Origin: Mycolicibacterium diernhoferi
GTDB lineage: Bacteria; Actinomycetota; Actinomycetes; Mycobacteriales; Mycobacteriaceae
Length of the DNA: 64,000 nt
NCBI RefSeq assembly: GCF_019456655.1
Contig: NZ_CP080332.1
Location: forward strand, 1,674,001-1,738,000
Direction: 5' to 3'
The translations under genes were made by a program, and so were the position numbers. The notes beneath the pieces were generated by a model. The model searched no databases and was not told where the DNA came from. It was given only the letters and a program-made list of their open reading frames with translations. The stretch's first letter is position 1; every line of letters starts with the position of its first letter. Positions 37,979-47,005 of this stretch are shown piece after piece.

Positions 37979-40348
37979 CTACGGGGCCGCCTCCACCGGC
38001 GCGGTGAACCGCTCCAGCACGCCGCGGGCCAGCAGATCGTCGATCTGGGCATCGTCGAGTCCGAGCAGTTCGGCGGCCAGCTCCCGGGTCTGCTCGCCCA
38101 GCAGCGGTGCCTGTCCCAGCGGCGGATCCGCGATGCGCTCGGAATGGATCTGCACGTTCTCCATCACGAACGGCGTGGTCCACAGCGGATGGAGTTCCTC
38201 GCGGAACGCGCGGCGGGCGACGTAGTAGTCCCAGCCGGGCAACTCGGCCGCGCGCAACGCCGCACCGGCGGGCACCCCGGCCCGCTGCAGCAGCGTCATC
38301 GCCTCGGTCGGGCTCCGGCCTGCGGTCCACTCGCCGACCGCGTCGTCGATGCGGGCGCGGTCCCGGGCGCGACCGGCCCGGGTGCTCAGCGCGTCGTCGG
38401 CGGCCAGGTCGGCGCGTCCGATCACCGAGCACAACGCCCGCCAGTCGTCGTTGTCACGTACGGTCACCGCGACCCACTGGTCGTCACCGGCGGATCCGAA
38501 CACGCCCCACGGCGCGTCGTGGGTGGGCGGCAGCGGGGTGGCCACCACCTGTTCGGCGATCTCGGCGGCCAGGTGGCTGAGCATCACCTCCGACTGCGCG
38601 ATGCTCACCGAACCACCGGTCCCACTGCGTTCGCGGCGCAGCAGCAGCGCCAGCGCGCCCAGCACACCGATCCGTGCCGACACATGATCGGGGTAGACGG
38701 TCACGGTGTCGCAGAAGGCTTTCCGGCGGGACTCTTGCTGTCCATCGGGGTACACCCACAGGTCGGTGAAGCCGGCCGCGGCACGGACCAGCGGGCCGTA
38801 TCCCATCCGGGTGGCCCACGGGCCGGTCGGGCCGAATGCGGAGCTGTCCACCACGACGATGCCCGGGTTCACCGCCTTGAGCGTGTCGTGGTCCATGCCC
38901 AGCGTGGCGGCCACGCCGGGTTTGAAGTTGGTCAGCACCACGTCGGCCTCGGCGACCAGGCGGTGGGCCAGTGCGCGGCCTTCGGCCGAACGCAGGTCGA
39001 TGCCGATGGAGCGCTTGTTGCGATGCCCGGCGGCGTAGGTCTGCGACACCGATGTCAGGTTGCCGCGCAGGCCGTCCGGGAACGCCGAGTTCTCGATCTT
39101 CACGACGTCGGCGCCGAGATCGCCGAACAACCGTCCGGTGTCCCCGCCCACCACGATCACGCCGAGGTCCAGCACCCGCAGGCCTTCCAGCGGAAGCCCC
39201 TCGTTGCGGCGGGGCCGGGCGGCCAGGATGGCCGCTGTGTCCGGGCGGGGCTGCGGGGCAACGGATTCGGTGAGCGTGCTGGCCCGGTGACCGTCGATCT
39301 CGGCGACACCCGCGGGCACCGGGACCGTCAGCCCGGGTTCGAGTTCGACCTCGCGCAGGAAGCCGCGCTCGCGGATCTGATCGGTACGCAGCGCCTCGGG
39401 CAGCGTCAGCACCGCGGCCGCCGGCACCCGGTACTGCTGTGCCTGGGCTTCCAGTTCGGCACGGGTCTTGTCCCGGAAGAACTTTGCGATCGCCGGCATC
39501 AGTGTCGGGGACAGGAAGCGTTCACGCAGCTTGTCGTACTTGGGGTCGGCGAATTCCTCGGGCCGGCCCATCCACTCGAACATGCCGTGCCACTGGCGTT
39601 TGGCCAGCAGGCAGATCCGGATGTAGCCGTCCGCGCACTTGATGATCGGGTAGCGCAACTGCTCGGCGATCCAGTTGCGCTCCTGCTTGCTGACCGCGAC
39701 CCCGACCGAGGCGGTGCCGGCGCTGCCGTACGGCGGGTCCAGCGTCTGCATGGCGCCGTCGAGGACCGAGAAGTCGACGAGATCGCCTTCGCCGGTGCGT
39801 AACCGGTCCAGGAAGACGCTGACGACCATCACCGCGGCCTGTGCCGCCGCCACGGAGTAGGGGAGCTGGCGGGCCGGTGGTACCAGCGGCACCTGGCCGG
39901 GAATGCCGGACCGCGTCAGCTCACTGCTCAGCGCGTGCAGCACCGGGGCGGTGGCCTGCCATTCGCGGAAGTCGTTGTCGCGGCCGAAATCGCTGATGGA
40001 CAGCACGACCAGACCCGGATGCTCGGCGCGGATACGCCGAACATCGAGTGCCGCTTCATTGACCGATCCCGGTCGGGTGTTCTCGATGAGAATGTCGGCG
40101 CCGGCCACCAGGGGCTGCCACTGTCCGGCGTCGGCGTCGACGTGTTCCAGCCCGCGCCGGTTGATGGCGGTGTCCAGCACATCGGGTGCCGGCGCGCCGG
40201 TGTCGTCGTTGACACCGGCGAGCCGTACCACGGTCACCTGCGCACCCAGATCGGCCAGCAGGCGACCGACGGCGGTCATCGGACCGGTGCTCAGATCCAG
40301 GATCCGGACACCGGAAAGCGGTGGGTCGTAATGTTTCGGGCTGCCCAT
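37979..40348 (-). CDS. Tandem-domain family III CoA-transferase (CaiB/BaiF type)
   Basis: 789 residues, made of two successive CaiB/BaiF-like domains (about 10-385 and 390-775), each beginning with a hydrophobic Rossmann strand (RILDLSTGPMTAVGRLLADLGA and RVLDLGVIVVGGDTGRLFGDLGA). Single-domain members are about 400 residues, so this is an internal duplication. Around the position of the catalytic Asp the first domain reads LPYSVAAAQAAV and the second VYPDHVSARIGV, so only the second seems to keep it. It should move CoA between acids and feed the adjacent acyl-CoA dehydrogenases. Seven bases separate it from the preceding gene. Confidence 0.9.
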   Translation of the reverse strand: MGSPKHYDPPLSGVRILDLSTGPMTAVGRLLADLGAQVTVVRLAGVNDDTGAPAPDVLDTAINRRGLEHVDADAGQWQPLVAGADILIENTRPGSVNEAALDVRRIRAEHPGLVVLSISDFGRDNDFREWQATAPVLHALSSELTRSGIPGQVPLVPPARQLPYSVAAAQAAVMVVSVFLDRLRTGEGDLVDFSVLDGAMQTLDPPYGSAGTASVGVAVSKQERNWIAEQLRYPIIKCADGYIRICLLAKRQWHGMFEWMGRPEEFADPKYDKLRERFLSPTLMPAIAKFFRDKTRAELEAQAQQYRVPAAAVLTLPEALRTDQIRERGFLREVELEPGLTVPVPAGVAEIDGHRASTLTESVAPQPRPDTAAILAARPRRNEGLPLEGLRVLDLGVIVVGGDTGRLFGDLGADVVKIENSAFPDGLRGNLTSVSQTYAAGHRNKRSIGIDLRSAEGRALAHRLVAEADVVLTNFKPGVAATLGMDHDTLKAVNPGIVVVDSSAFGPTGPWATRMGYGPLVRAAAGFTDLWVYPDGQQESRRKAFCDTVTVYPDHVSARIGVLGALALLLRRERSGTGGSVSIAQSEVMLSHLAAEIAEQVVATPLPPTHDAPWGVFGSAGDDQWVAVTVRDNDDWRALCSVIGRADLAADDALSTRAGRARDRARIDDAVGEWTAGRSPTEAMTLLQRAGVPAGAALRAAELPGWDYYVARRAFREELHPLWTTPFVMENVQIHSERIADPPLGQAPLLGEQTRELAAELLGLDDAQIDDLLARGVLERFTAPVEAAP

Positions 40349-40354
40349 GCTGCT

Positions 40355-41557
40355 CTAGTTCTTCCGGATCTCGCGGAACGGGATGTCGCGGTCGACCTCG
40401 GGTTCCTTGGGCAGCCCGAGCACCCGCTCGCCGATGATGTTGCGCTGGATCTGATCGGTGCCGCCGCCGATCGAGGTGAAGAACGCATTGAGCGTCAGGA
40501 AGTTCACCTCGTCGGCCTCGGCGTTGTCCGGTCCGGCCAGCAGCGCGTCGGCGCCGATGATGTCGGTCTTGAGCCGGGCCTCGGCGTGCAGGATGCCCGA
40601 TGTCGCCAGCTTGCCCAGCGACATGACCGGGCTGGCGGTGCCCTGTTTGGCCTCGGCCTTGGCGCGGGCGTTGTTCAGGCTGTTCAGCTCTCGCAGCGCG
40701 AGCACATCGGCCAGCGACCTGCGGATTGCGGAGTCTTCCAGCTTGCCGTGCGCGCGAGCCATCTCGACCAGGCTGTTTCCGCGGGATTGCTTGCGGTGCA
40801 GGCTGGTTCCGGAACCCATGATGGAGCGTTCGTAGGCCAGCGCGGTCTGCAGCACCCGCCAGCCGTTGCCGACGCCGCCGACGACGTAGGCGTCGGGCAC
40901 CTTGGCGTCGGTGATGAACACCTCGTTGAAATGCGAGTCGCCGGTGATCTGCACCAGCGGCCGGATCTCGATGCCCGGCTGCTTCATCGGCACGATGAAG
41001 AAGGTGATGCCCTTGTGCTTGGGCACATCCCAGTCGGTACGGGCGATCAGCAGCGCGTACTGGGAGGTCTGGGCGCCCGAGGTCCACACCTTCTGGCCGT
41101 TGATGATCCACTGGTCGCCGTCGCGCACCGCGGTGGTGCGCACGCCGGCCAGATCCGAACCGGCGCCGGGCTCGCTGTAGAGCAGGCAGGTGCGGGACTT
41201 CTCGGTCAGGAACTCGTGCAGCAGATCGGATTTGAGCTGCTCGGTGCCGAACGCCAGCGTGGTGTTGGCCGGGATGCTGAACTTGTCCTGGCAGGCGCCG
41301 GGGGCGCGGACCGCGCGGAACTCCTCGGCGATCACCTTGGCCAGCTTGTTCGGGTAGGCCCGGCCGTACCACTGCCTCGGGTAGGTGGGCGCGCCGTAGC
41401 CGGCCGCGACGACCTTGTCCAGCCAGGCGATCCGCTCGGGGGAGCTGACCCAGGGGTCATCGGACTTGGGCAGGGTGACGCCGGTCCAGTTCTGGGCCAG
41501 CCACTCGCGGACCTCGGTGCGCAGTTCCTCGGCGCTGGGCAGATTGTTGTCGCTCAT
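40355..41557 (-). CDS. Acyl-CoA dehydrogenase, catalytic-type subunit
   Basis: 400-residue FAD-dependent acyl-CoA dehydrogenase. Typical blocks are CLLYSEPGAGSDLAGVRTTA near residue 135, QKVWTSGAQTSQYALLIART near 160-180 and the C-terminal GGGTDQIQRNIIGERVLGLP. The usual Glu just before GT is Gly here, but a Glu in LAYERSIMGSG occupies the isovaleryl-CoA-dehydrogenase-type catalytic position. It lies 3 bases after a second, shorter acyl-CoA dehydrogenase. Such pairs form alpha2beta2 enzymes in actinobacterial steroid and related catabolism. Confidence 0.9.
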   Translation of the reverse strand: MSDNNLPSAEELRTEVREWLAQNWTGVTLPKSDDPWVSSPERIAWLDKVVAAGYGAPTYPRQWYGRAYPNKLAKVIAEEFRAVRAPGACQDKFSIPANTTLAFGTEQLKSDLLHEFLTEKSRTCLLYSEPGAGSDLAGVRTTAVRDGDQWIINGQKVWTSGAQTSQYALLIARTDWDVPKHKGITFFIVPMKQPGIEIRPLVQITGDSHFNEVFITDAKVPDAYVVGGVGNGWRVLQTALAYERSIMGSGTSLHRKQSRGNSLVEMARAHGKLEDSAIRRSLADVLALRELNSLNNARAKAEAKQGTASPVMSLGKLATSGILHAEARLKTDIIGADALLAGPDNAEADEVNFLTLNAFFTSIGGGTDQIQRNIIGERVLGLPKEPEVDRDIPFREIRKN

Positions 41558-41560
41558 GAC

Positions 41561-42664
41561 TCAAGCGCCTTTCGAGAGCAGGTAGCGTTCGCGGTGCGAC
41601 CCGGAATCGCCGAACAGTTGCAGGCCGCTACGCGCCCGGCGGACGTACAGGTGAGCGGGGTGCTCCCAGGTGAAGCCGATGCCGCCGTGCATCTGCACCG
41701 CCTGCATGGTGGTTTTCACATAGGCCTCGGCACAGGCGAATCCGGCCAGCGCGACCGCCCCGTCGCGGGCCTCGGCAGTGCTGTCGACGGCGGCGATCTG
41801 CGCCGCGGCGTTCTGGGCCGCCGAGGTGGCCGACTCGACCTCCAGCAGCAGATCGGCGGCCATGTGCTTGAGCGCCTGGAAGCTGCCGATCGCGCGGCCG
41901 AACTGGAAGCGGGTCTTGAGGTAGGAGATGGTGATGTCGAAGATGCGCCGGGTGCCACCGGCCTGCTCACCGGCCAGCGCGACGACCGCGAGGTCCAGCG
42001 CCTGCTGCACGGCTTCCCAGCCGGCGGTGCCCAGCCGCCGGGCCGGGGTGTCGGCGAAGGTGTAGGTCGACAGCGGCACGGTCGGGTCGAAAACCGTTAC
42101 GGCCGTGCGCTGGAAGCCGGCCGCGTCCGCGGCGACCTCGAAGACACCGACCCCGTCGCCGGTGTCGGCGACGACCAGGATGACGTCGGCGACCTGGCCG
42201 TGGGTGACGAAGTGCGCGGCGCCGTTGAGGGTGCCGTCGGCGCCGGCGGTGACGTCGACGCCCTCGGCGGTCCAGGTGCCGCGGGCGCCGGTCACCGCGA
42301 CGGTGCCGATCGAACTCCCGTCGGCCAGACCCGGCAGCAGGCGCTGCTTGTCCGCATCGGTGCCGGCCGCCTGGATCAGTGCGACGGTGAGCACCGCGCT
42401 GGAGATGAACGGGGCGGGCAGCAGCGCGGCACCGGTCTCCTCGGCGACGGACTCCAGTTCCAGCGGGCCGAATCCGAGGCCGCCGTGCTCGTCGCCGACG
42501 AGCATGCCGAGCACGCCCTGCTCGGCCAGCCGGCCCCACAGCTCCCGGTCGAAGCCATCCTCGGACTCCATGGCCTGCCGCACATCCTGCTCGGAACACT
42601 TCTCCTGCAGCAGGTCGCGGACCGCGGATCTCAACTCCGCTCGTTCGGCCACGCTGATCGTCAT
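41561..42664 (-). CDS. Acyl-CoA dehydrogenase, partner subunit
   Basis: 367 residues, shorter than the second acyl-CoA dehydrogenase next to it. Visible are [29 protein letters not shown] near the N terminus, [22 protein letters not shown] and the C-terminal [21 protein letters not shown]. It looks like the structural partner in an unlike-subunit FadE pair (FadE28/FadE29 type). ATG 42664 heads the minus-strand set fadE-fadE-CoA transferase, with spacings of 3 and 6 bases, and faces a palindrome in the divergent promoter region. The acyl substrate is unknown. Confidence 0.9.
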   Translation of the reverse strand: MTISVAERAELRSAVRDLLQEKCSEQDVRQAMESEDGFDRELWGRLAEQGVLGMLVGDEHGGLGFGPLELESVAEETGAALLPAPFISSAVLTVALIQAAGTDADKQRLLPGLADGSSIGTVAVTGARGTWTAEGVDVTAGADGTLNGAAHFVTHGQVADVILVVADTGDGVGVFEVAADAAGFQRTAVTVFDPTVPLSTYTFADTPARRLGTAGWEAVQQALDLAVVALAGEQAGGTRRIFDITISYLKTRFQFGRAIGSFQALKHMAADLLLEVESATSAAQNAAAQIAAVDSTAEARDGAVALAGFACAEAYVKTTMQAVQMHGGIGFTWEHPAHLYVRRARSGLQLFGDSGSHRERYLLSKGA

Positions 42665-42746
42665 GCTCTACCGCCCTTCCTGGCTGTCGGGATCCCATGC
42701 TTCGTGGTGCGCGCGGCCGTGTAAATCACGGATGTCGACACCGACA

Positions 42747-42765
42747 CGTTTCCGTTTGGGAAACG
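42747..42765. promoter_or_regulatory. Palindrome between fadE and aroQ, candidate operator
   Basis: CGTTTCC-GTTTG-GGAAACG, 7-base perfect arms around five bases, in the 164-base divergent region. It sits 83 bases from the fadE start and 64 from aroQ. It could be the site of the LysR protein at 36967-37896 or of an unlinked TetR. It does not match the KstR consensus. Confidence 0.5.
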
Positions 42766-42828
42766 CTACCTCGGACCGGGTCCGGTGTGGCGTGGCCGCC
42801 GGCGCGGCGGCGTCGGTACCGTACTGAC

Positions 42829-43269
42829 GTGACCCAACGCCGCTTGCTGCTCCTCAACGGCCCCAACCTGAATCTGCTCGGGACCCGCCAGCCGGAGATC
42901 TACGGGGCCACCACGCTGGCCCAGATCGAGCAGCAGGTGGCCGCGACGGCCGCCGAACACGGCCTTGACCTGCGCGCCGTCCAGAGCAACCACGAGGGCG
43001 CGCTGATCGACGCCATCCACGCCGCGCGGGCCGACTGTGCGGGCATCATCATCAACCCGGGCGGCTACAGCCACACCTCGGTGGCCATCCCCGATGCGCT
43101 GGCCGCGGTGGAGCTGCCGGTCGTCGAGGTGCATCTGAGCAACGTCCACCGCCGTGAGCCGTTCCGACATCACTCCTATGTGTCGGCGGTCGCCGAGGTG
43201 GTGATCGCGGGCGCGGGCCCGCTCGGCTACCGGTTCGCCGTGGCGCACCTGGCCGGTCGGCTGTCGTGA
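42829..43269 (+). CDS. aroQ: Type II 3-dehydroquinate dehydratase
   Basis: 146 residues. The family signatures are clear: [20 protein letters not shown] with the catalytic Tyr, [13 protein letters not shown] with the catalytic His, and [18 protein letters not shown]. It dehydrates 3-dehydroquinate to 3-dehydroshikimate. It stands away from the shikimate genes of this window (aroA is 16 kb off) and is divergent from the acyl-CoA dehydrogenase operon. It may be either the sole aroQ or a second, catabolic copy. GTG 42829 gives the normal length. Confidence 0.92.
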   Translation: MTQRRLLLLNGPNLNLLGTRQPEIYGATTLAQIEQQVAATAAEHGLDLRAVQSNHEGALIDAIHAARADCAGIIINPGGYSHTSVAIPDALAAVELPVVEVHLSNVHRREPFRHHSYVSAVAEVVIAGAGPLGYRFAVAHLAGRLS

Positions 43270-43670
43270 TCCAGCCACCGATCGTCCGTTACGCAGGCTT
43301 CCTGGTCGCGGCCGAGGGAGTCGCGGCGCTGATCATGGCCGCCGTACTGCTGGTGCGGGCGGCCTTGGGCGCCGATCAGCGCATCGTCAGCGGCTGGGGC
43401 ACGGCGCTCTGGTTCCTTCTGATCGGCGCGGGCGTGCTGGCCGGTGGCTGGGCGCTGATCACCGGCCGGCGTTGGGGCCGCGGGATCGCGGTGCCGACCA
43501 ACCTGCTGTTGCTGCCGGTGGCCTGGTACGTCATCACCAGCCACCATGTGGTGTACGGGATCCTGGTCGGCCTGCTGGCACTGAGTGCGCTGAGCATGCT
43601 GCTGAGTCCGTCGGCGGTGCAGTGGATGGCGGGCCGGCATGAGCCCCCGGACGGCGCTCAGTCCAACTGA
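43266..43670 (+). CDS. Small four-helix membrane protein of unknown function
   Basis: 134 residues with about four hydrophobic segments (starting [22 protein letters not shown], then [29 protein letters not shown] and [17 protein letters not shown]). GTG 43266 overlaps the aroQ stop, so the two are coupled. The C terminus overlaps the convergent LLM gene by 13 bases. I recognise no family beyond general similarity to small mycobacterial membrane proteins. Confidence 0.75.
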   Translation: MIQPPIVRYAGFLVAAEGVAALIMAAVLLVRAALGADQRIVSGWGTALWFLLIGAGVLAGGWALITGRRWGRGIAVPTNLLLLPVAWYVITSHHVVYGILVGLLALSALSMLLSPSAVQWMAGRHEPPDGAQSN

Positions 43671-44578
43671 GGTTTGATCGTCTCGATCACCCACTGGGTG
43701 TAGTCGAGGTACTCCTCGACCCCGCTGACCGGCGGGGTCGGTACCGAGCTGACGGTCACCCCCTGAGCGCCGAGCCAGTTGAGCCGGTCCACGATCTCGG
43801 CCTCGCTCATCCCGGGCCGGGCGTGGGGATCCTTCTGGACCACATGTCCCTCGCCGACCCGGTTCGTCCCGAGGCCGTGCACCACGTCGAACGGCCGGCC
43901 GTCGTAGCCGTCCTGGGACTTGATGAAATCGATCCGTTCGGCGATCTGCTCGGGCGGGGTGAGGAAGCACCACCAGCCCGATGCGTACTTGGCCGCGCGG
44001 CGAAGGGCGGCGTCGGCGTCACCGCCGATCCAGATCGGAAGATGCGGTTTCTGCACGGGTTTCGGCTCGAAGCCCACGTTCTCGAAGGACACGTACTTGC
44101 CGGAGAAACTCGGGTCGTCGCTGGTCCATAGTTCTTTGATGGCGGCCAGGTACTCGTCGGCAATGCGGCCGCGTTCCCGAAAAGGCACGCCGAGCAGTTC
44201 GAATTCGCTCTGCAGCCAGCCGACACCGAAGGTCACCATCATCCGGCCGCTGCTCATCCAGTCCGCGGTGGCCAGCGCCTTGGCCATCACCACCGGATGC
44301 TGCAGGGGTAGCACGGTGATGCAGGAGTTCAGTCTGATGTTCTGGGTGGCGCCGGCCAGATAGGCCTGGGCCACCGTGGACTGCAGGTAGTGCGGACCGG
44401 AGAGTTCCAGGTGCTCGTTGGGGATGATGAAATGCTCGGGAATCGCGATCATGTCGTATCCCCACTCGTCGGCGCACCGCGCCATCCGGGTCTGGTCGGC
44501 GCCGGTCACGGTGCCCTCCCACGGCTGGCTGAGCGCCTTGAGTCGCATCATGTGGGGGAGGGGAAAGACAAGTTGCAC
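43658..44578 (-). CDS. LLM-class (F420-dependent type) oxidoreductase
   Basis: 306-residue luciferase-like monooxygenase/F420-dependent reductase fold. Typical elements are IAIPEHFIIPN near residue 45, RLNSCITVLPLQHPVVMAKALATADWMSSGRMMVTFGVGW and PIWIGGDADAALRRAAKYASGW. GTG 44578 is preferred because GGGAG lies eight bases upstream; TTG 44599 is an alternative. It is divergent from a TetR gene, and the shared 18-bp palindrome lies between them. Cofactor (F420 or FMN) cannot be decided from sequence alone. Confidence 0.88.
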   Translation of the reverse strand: MQLVFPLPHMMRLKALSQPWEGTVTGADQTRMARCADEWGYDMIAIPEHFIIPNEHLELSGPHYLQSTVAQAYLAGATQNIRLNSCITVLPLQHPVVMAKALATADWMSSGRMMVTFGVGWLQSEFELLGVPFRERGRIADEYLAAIKELWTSDDPSFSGKYVSFENVGFEPKPVQKPHLPIWIGGDADAALRRAAKYASGWWCFLTPPEQIAERIDFIKSQDGYDGRPFDVVHGLGTNRVGEGHVVQKDPHARPGMSEAEIVDRLNWLGAQGVTVSSVPTPPVSGVEEYLDYTQWVIETIKPQLD

Positions 44579-44620
44579 GCTGAGGCTCCCGGTGGTCAAG
44601 CAGCACTGAGTGGATGGACG

Positions 44621-44638
44621 ACTCTATGACCATAGAGT
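44621..44638. promoter_or_regulatory. Operator O1 of the TetR cassette
   Basis: ACTCTATGACCATAGAGT, two 8-base perfect arms around AC, lies between the divergent LLM and TetR genes, 43 bases from the LLM start. A closely similar copy (15 of 18 positions) lies before the aldehyde dehydrogenase gene. This is a typical autoregulatory TetR site. Confidence 0.78.
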
Positions 44639-44713
44639 GCGTTCGCCGGTTGCGGACCGAAACCGCGATCTCGGGATCTGTCTACCCGGATCGCGCTAAA
44701 CTCCTTGCCCACC

Positions 44714-45310
44714 ATGCGAAATAGCCCGAACCCCGAGCAGCGTCGTCGAACCCTCTGTGACGTCGCGATTCGCCTACTGGCCGAGGGTGGACTCAAGAGT
44801 GCCACGCATCTGAAGGTGGACCGGGCGGCCGGGTTTCCCGACGGGACGACGTCGTTCTACTTCCGCACCAGTTCGGCGCTGCTGTGTGCGGTCGCCGAAC
44901 GGGTCGCCGAGCTGGACCGCAAGGATCTGCGCGCGGCGACCAGGGATCCCGGCGACGCCGCCCGCGCGTCGGGACTGGCGACCCTGGTGGTCCGGTGTGG
45001 CAGCGGCGTCCGGCTGGTTCGGACCAAAGCGCGCAACGAGTTGGGGTTACAGGCCGCCCGGGACCCGGCTCTTGCCGAGGCGCTGCGCGGTTATACCGAC
45101 GAGTTCTCCGCGCTCATCCGTGACGTTGTACTGCAGCTCCAGCCGCGTCGGCGTGGCGGCGAGTCGGCCTCGATCGACGCCCAGACCTATGCCGTCACGA
45201 TGTTCATCGGCGGTGTCATGCTGGCCACGGTGACCGGTCATCGCGCCGCGCACACCGCGCACGAGCTGGACGTGCTCATCGCCGGCATCGTCCGTGGCCT
45301 CGGTAGCTGA
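44714..45310 (+). CDS. TetR-family regulator of the LLM/ALDH/SDR cassette
   Basis: 198 residues. The N-terminal helix-turn-helix region is RRRTLCDVAIRLLAEGGLKSATHLKVDRAAGFPDGTTSFYF, with the family Phe/Tyr end. The ligand domain has no recognisable signature. ATG 44714 is chosen over TTG 44705. It most likely represses the divergent LLM gene, itself and the downstream dehydrogenases through the paired operators. Confidence 0.88.
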   Translation: MRNSPNPEQRRRTLCDVAIRLLAEGGLKSATHLKVDRAAGFPDGTTSFYFRTSSALLCAVAERVAELDRKDLRAATRDPGDAARASGLATLVVRCGSGVRLVRTKARNELGLQAARDPALAEALRGYTDEFSALIRDVVLQLQPRRRGGESASIDAQTYAVTMFIGGVMLATVTGHRAAHTAHELDVLIAGIVRGLGS

Positions 45311-45373
45311 ACCCGTTATCCCCGAGCGAATTGGTCGTTGCCGGTCGGGTGTCGCGAAAGTGCGCCTAAACTT

Positions 45374-45391
45374 TCTCTATGACAGTAGAGT
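45374..45391. promoter_or_regulatory. Operator O2 before the aldehyde dehydrogenase gene
   Basis: TCTCTATGACAGTAGAGT matches operator O1 at 15 of 18 positions and keeps the CTCTA/TAGAG arms. It overlaps the region just after a TAAACT (-10-like, 45366-45371), which also occurs ahead of the TetR gene (44696-44701). The aldehyde dehydrogenase start is 75 bases further on. Confidence 0.72.
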
Positions 45392-45465
45392 CGCAGTCAG
45401 TTCTCATCCACAAAATCCGATGTGGGCTAGCGAATCTCGTCAATCACCAACCAAAGGGGCTCTCC

Positions 45466-46950
45466 GTGACCAGCGTGCAGACCGAGACGGGCATACTCGC
45501 CGGCGAGCAGCGGATGCTCATCGACGGGGAACTGCAACCGGCCGCGAGCGGCGCGACGTTCGGGGTGGAGCACCCGGCCAACGAAACCGTGGTCGGCGAT
45601 GTCGCCGACGGCAGCGTGCACGATATGGAACGCGCGGTCGGCGCGGCCAGACGCGCGTTCGACGAGACGGACTGGTCCCGCGACACCGATTTCCGATTCC
45701 ACTGCCTCACCCAGCTGCACGAGGCGCTGCAGCGCAACCAGGAACGGCTGCGCCGGATCCTGGTCACCGAGGTCGGCTGCCCGATCTCGGTCACCGGAAG
45801 TCAGATCGAATCACCCATCGACGAGGTCCGGCACTGGGCCGAGTACGGCCGGGATTTCGACTATCTGGTGGACACCGGCCTGCACGACACCCCGCTCGGA
45901 CCGGCACGGCGGAAGCTGCATCACGAGCCGCTGGGCGTGGTGGGGGCGATCACCCCGTGGAATGTGCCGTTCTATCTCAACATCGCCGAGACGATTCCGG
46001 CACTGATGGCCGGCAACACCGTGGTGCTCAAACCGGCGCAGCTGACCCCGTGGTCGGGAACCGAACTCGGTCGGATCATCGCGGAGGAAACCGACATCCC
46101 GGCAGGGGTTTTCAATGTCGTGACGTCGAACGCCAACGAGGTGGGTGCGGCCCTGTCCGCGGATCCCCGGGTCGACATGATCACCTTCACCGGTTCGACC
46201 GCCACCGGGCGGGCCATCCTGGCCGCCGGCGCGGCGACGGTGAAGAAGAACCTGTTGGAACTGGGCGGCAAGTCGGCGCACATCGTGCTCGACGACGCCG
46301 ACCTCTCCGCGTGCCTACCGCTCGCGGCCATGATGGCGTGCGTGATGTCCGGGCAGAGTTGCATCCTGCCAAGCCGAATCCTGCTGCCCCGGTCCAGGTA
46401 CGAGGACGGCCTGGCGATCCTGAAGGCGAGCATGGAGGGTTTCCCGATGGGCGACCCGTGGACACCGGGCGTCATGCAGGGCCCGCAGATCAGTGCGGCG
46501 CAGCGTTGCAAGGTGTTCGGCCTGATCGAGGCCGGGACGGACTCGGGGGCCCGGCTGGTGACAGGTGGCGGGATGCCCGAGAACCTCCCGGTGGGGTACT
46601 ACGTCCAACCGACGCTGTTGGCCGACGTGGACCCGAATTCGGTTGTCGCCCAGGAGGAGATCTTCGGTCCCGTGCTCACGGTGACCCCTTACGACAGTGT
46701 CGACGAGGCCATCGCCATCGCCAACAACACCATCTACGGACTGTCCGGTGAGGTCAGCGGCGCCGATGTGGAGCGCGCCTTCTCGGTGGCGACCCGGATG
46801 CGTACCGGCAACGTCACGATCAACGGTAAGAGTCACTTCGGCATCGACAGCCCGTTCGGCGGCACGGGACAATCCGGACTGGGTTACCGCAACGGCGCAC
46901 CGGGCTACCTGGAGTACCTGCACATCAAGACCATCGGGATGCCCGAGTGA
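45466..46950 (+). CDS. NAD(P)-dependent aldehyde dehydrogenase
   Basis: 494 residues, about the standard length. Catalytic Glu lies in LLELGGKSAH near residue 266 and catalytic Cys in MSGQSCILPSR near residue 300. NAD-binding blocks are ITPWNVPFYL, LKPAQLTPW and TFTGSTATGR. It should oxidise an aldehyde, possibly one made by the neighbouring LLM or SDR enzymes. GTG 45466 has AAAGGGG seven bases upstream. An in-frame start at 45379 would overlap the operator and is rejected. Confidence 0.93.
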   Translation: MTSVQTETGILAGEQRMLIDGELQPAASGATFGVEHPANETVVGDVADGSVHDMERAVGAARRAFDETDWSRDTDFRFHCLTQLHEALQRNQERLRRILVTEVGCPISVTGSQIESPIDEVRHWAEYGRDFDYLVDTGLHDTPLGPARRKLHHEPLGVVGAITPWNVPFYLNIAETIPALMAGNTVVLKPAQLTPWSGTELGRIIAEETDIPAGVFNVVTSNANEVGAALSADPRVDMITFTGSTATGRAILAAGAATVKKNLLELGGKSAHIVLDDADLSACLPLAAMMACVMSGQSCILPSRILLPRSRYEDGLAILKASMEGFPMGDPWTPGVMQGPQISAAQRCKVFGLIEAGTDSGARLVTGGGMPENLPVGYYVQPTLLADVDPNSVVAQEEIFGPVLTVTPYDSVDEAIAIANNTIYGLSGEVSGADVERAFSVATRMRTGNVTINGKSHFGIDSPFGGTGQSGLGYRNGAPGYLEYLHIKTIGMPE

Positions 46951-47005
46951 CCCGCCCGGCCATGTGCGGTTGTCCCATGATGTCGTCGAATCCGGAGGTA
47001 GCCAG

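Noticed and set aside
37781..39802. Plus-strand frames over the LysR and CoA-transferase genes (up to 673 codons), and similar ones at 39935-42724
   Set aside because: They oppose genes with clear domains. Their products are Gly/Gln/His-rich shadow translations.
42747..42765. KstR or KstR2 operator before the acyl-CoA dehydrogenase operon
   Set aside because: The palindrome CGTTTCC-N5-GGAAACG does not fit the AAC/GTT-type KstR consensus or the CAAG/CTTG-type KstR2 consensus as I know them.
45379..45465. Upstream in-frame start for the aldehyde dehydrogenase
   Set aside because: It would place operator O2 inside the coding region and lacks a ribosome site. GTG 45466 has AAAGGGG at the right distance.
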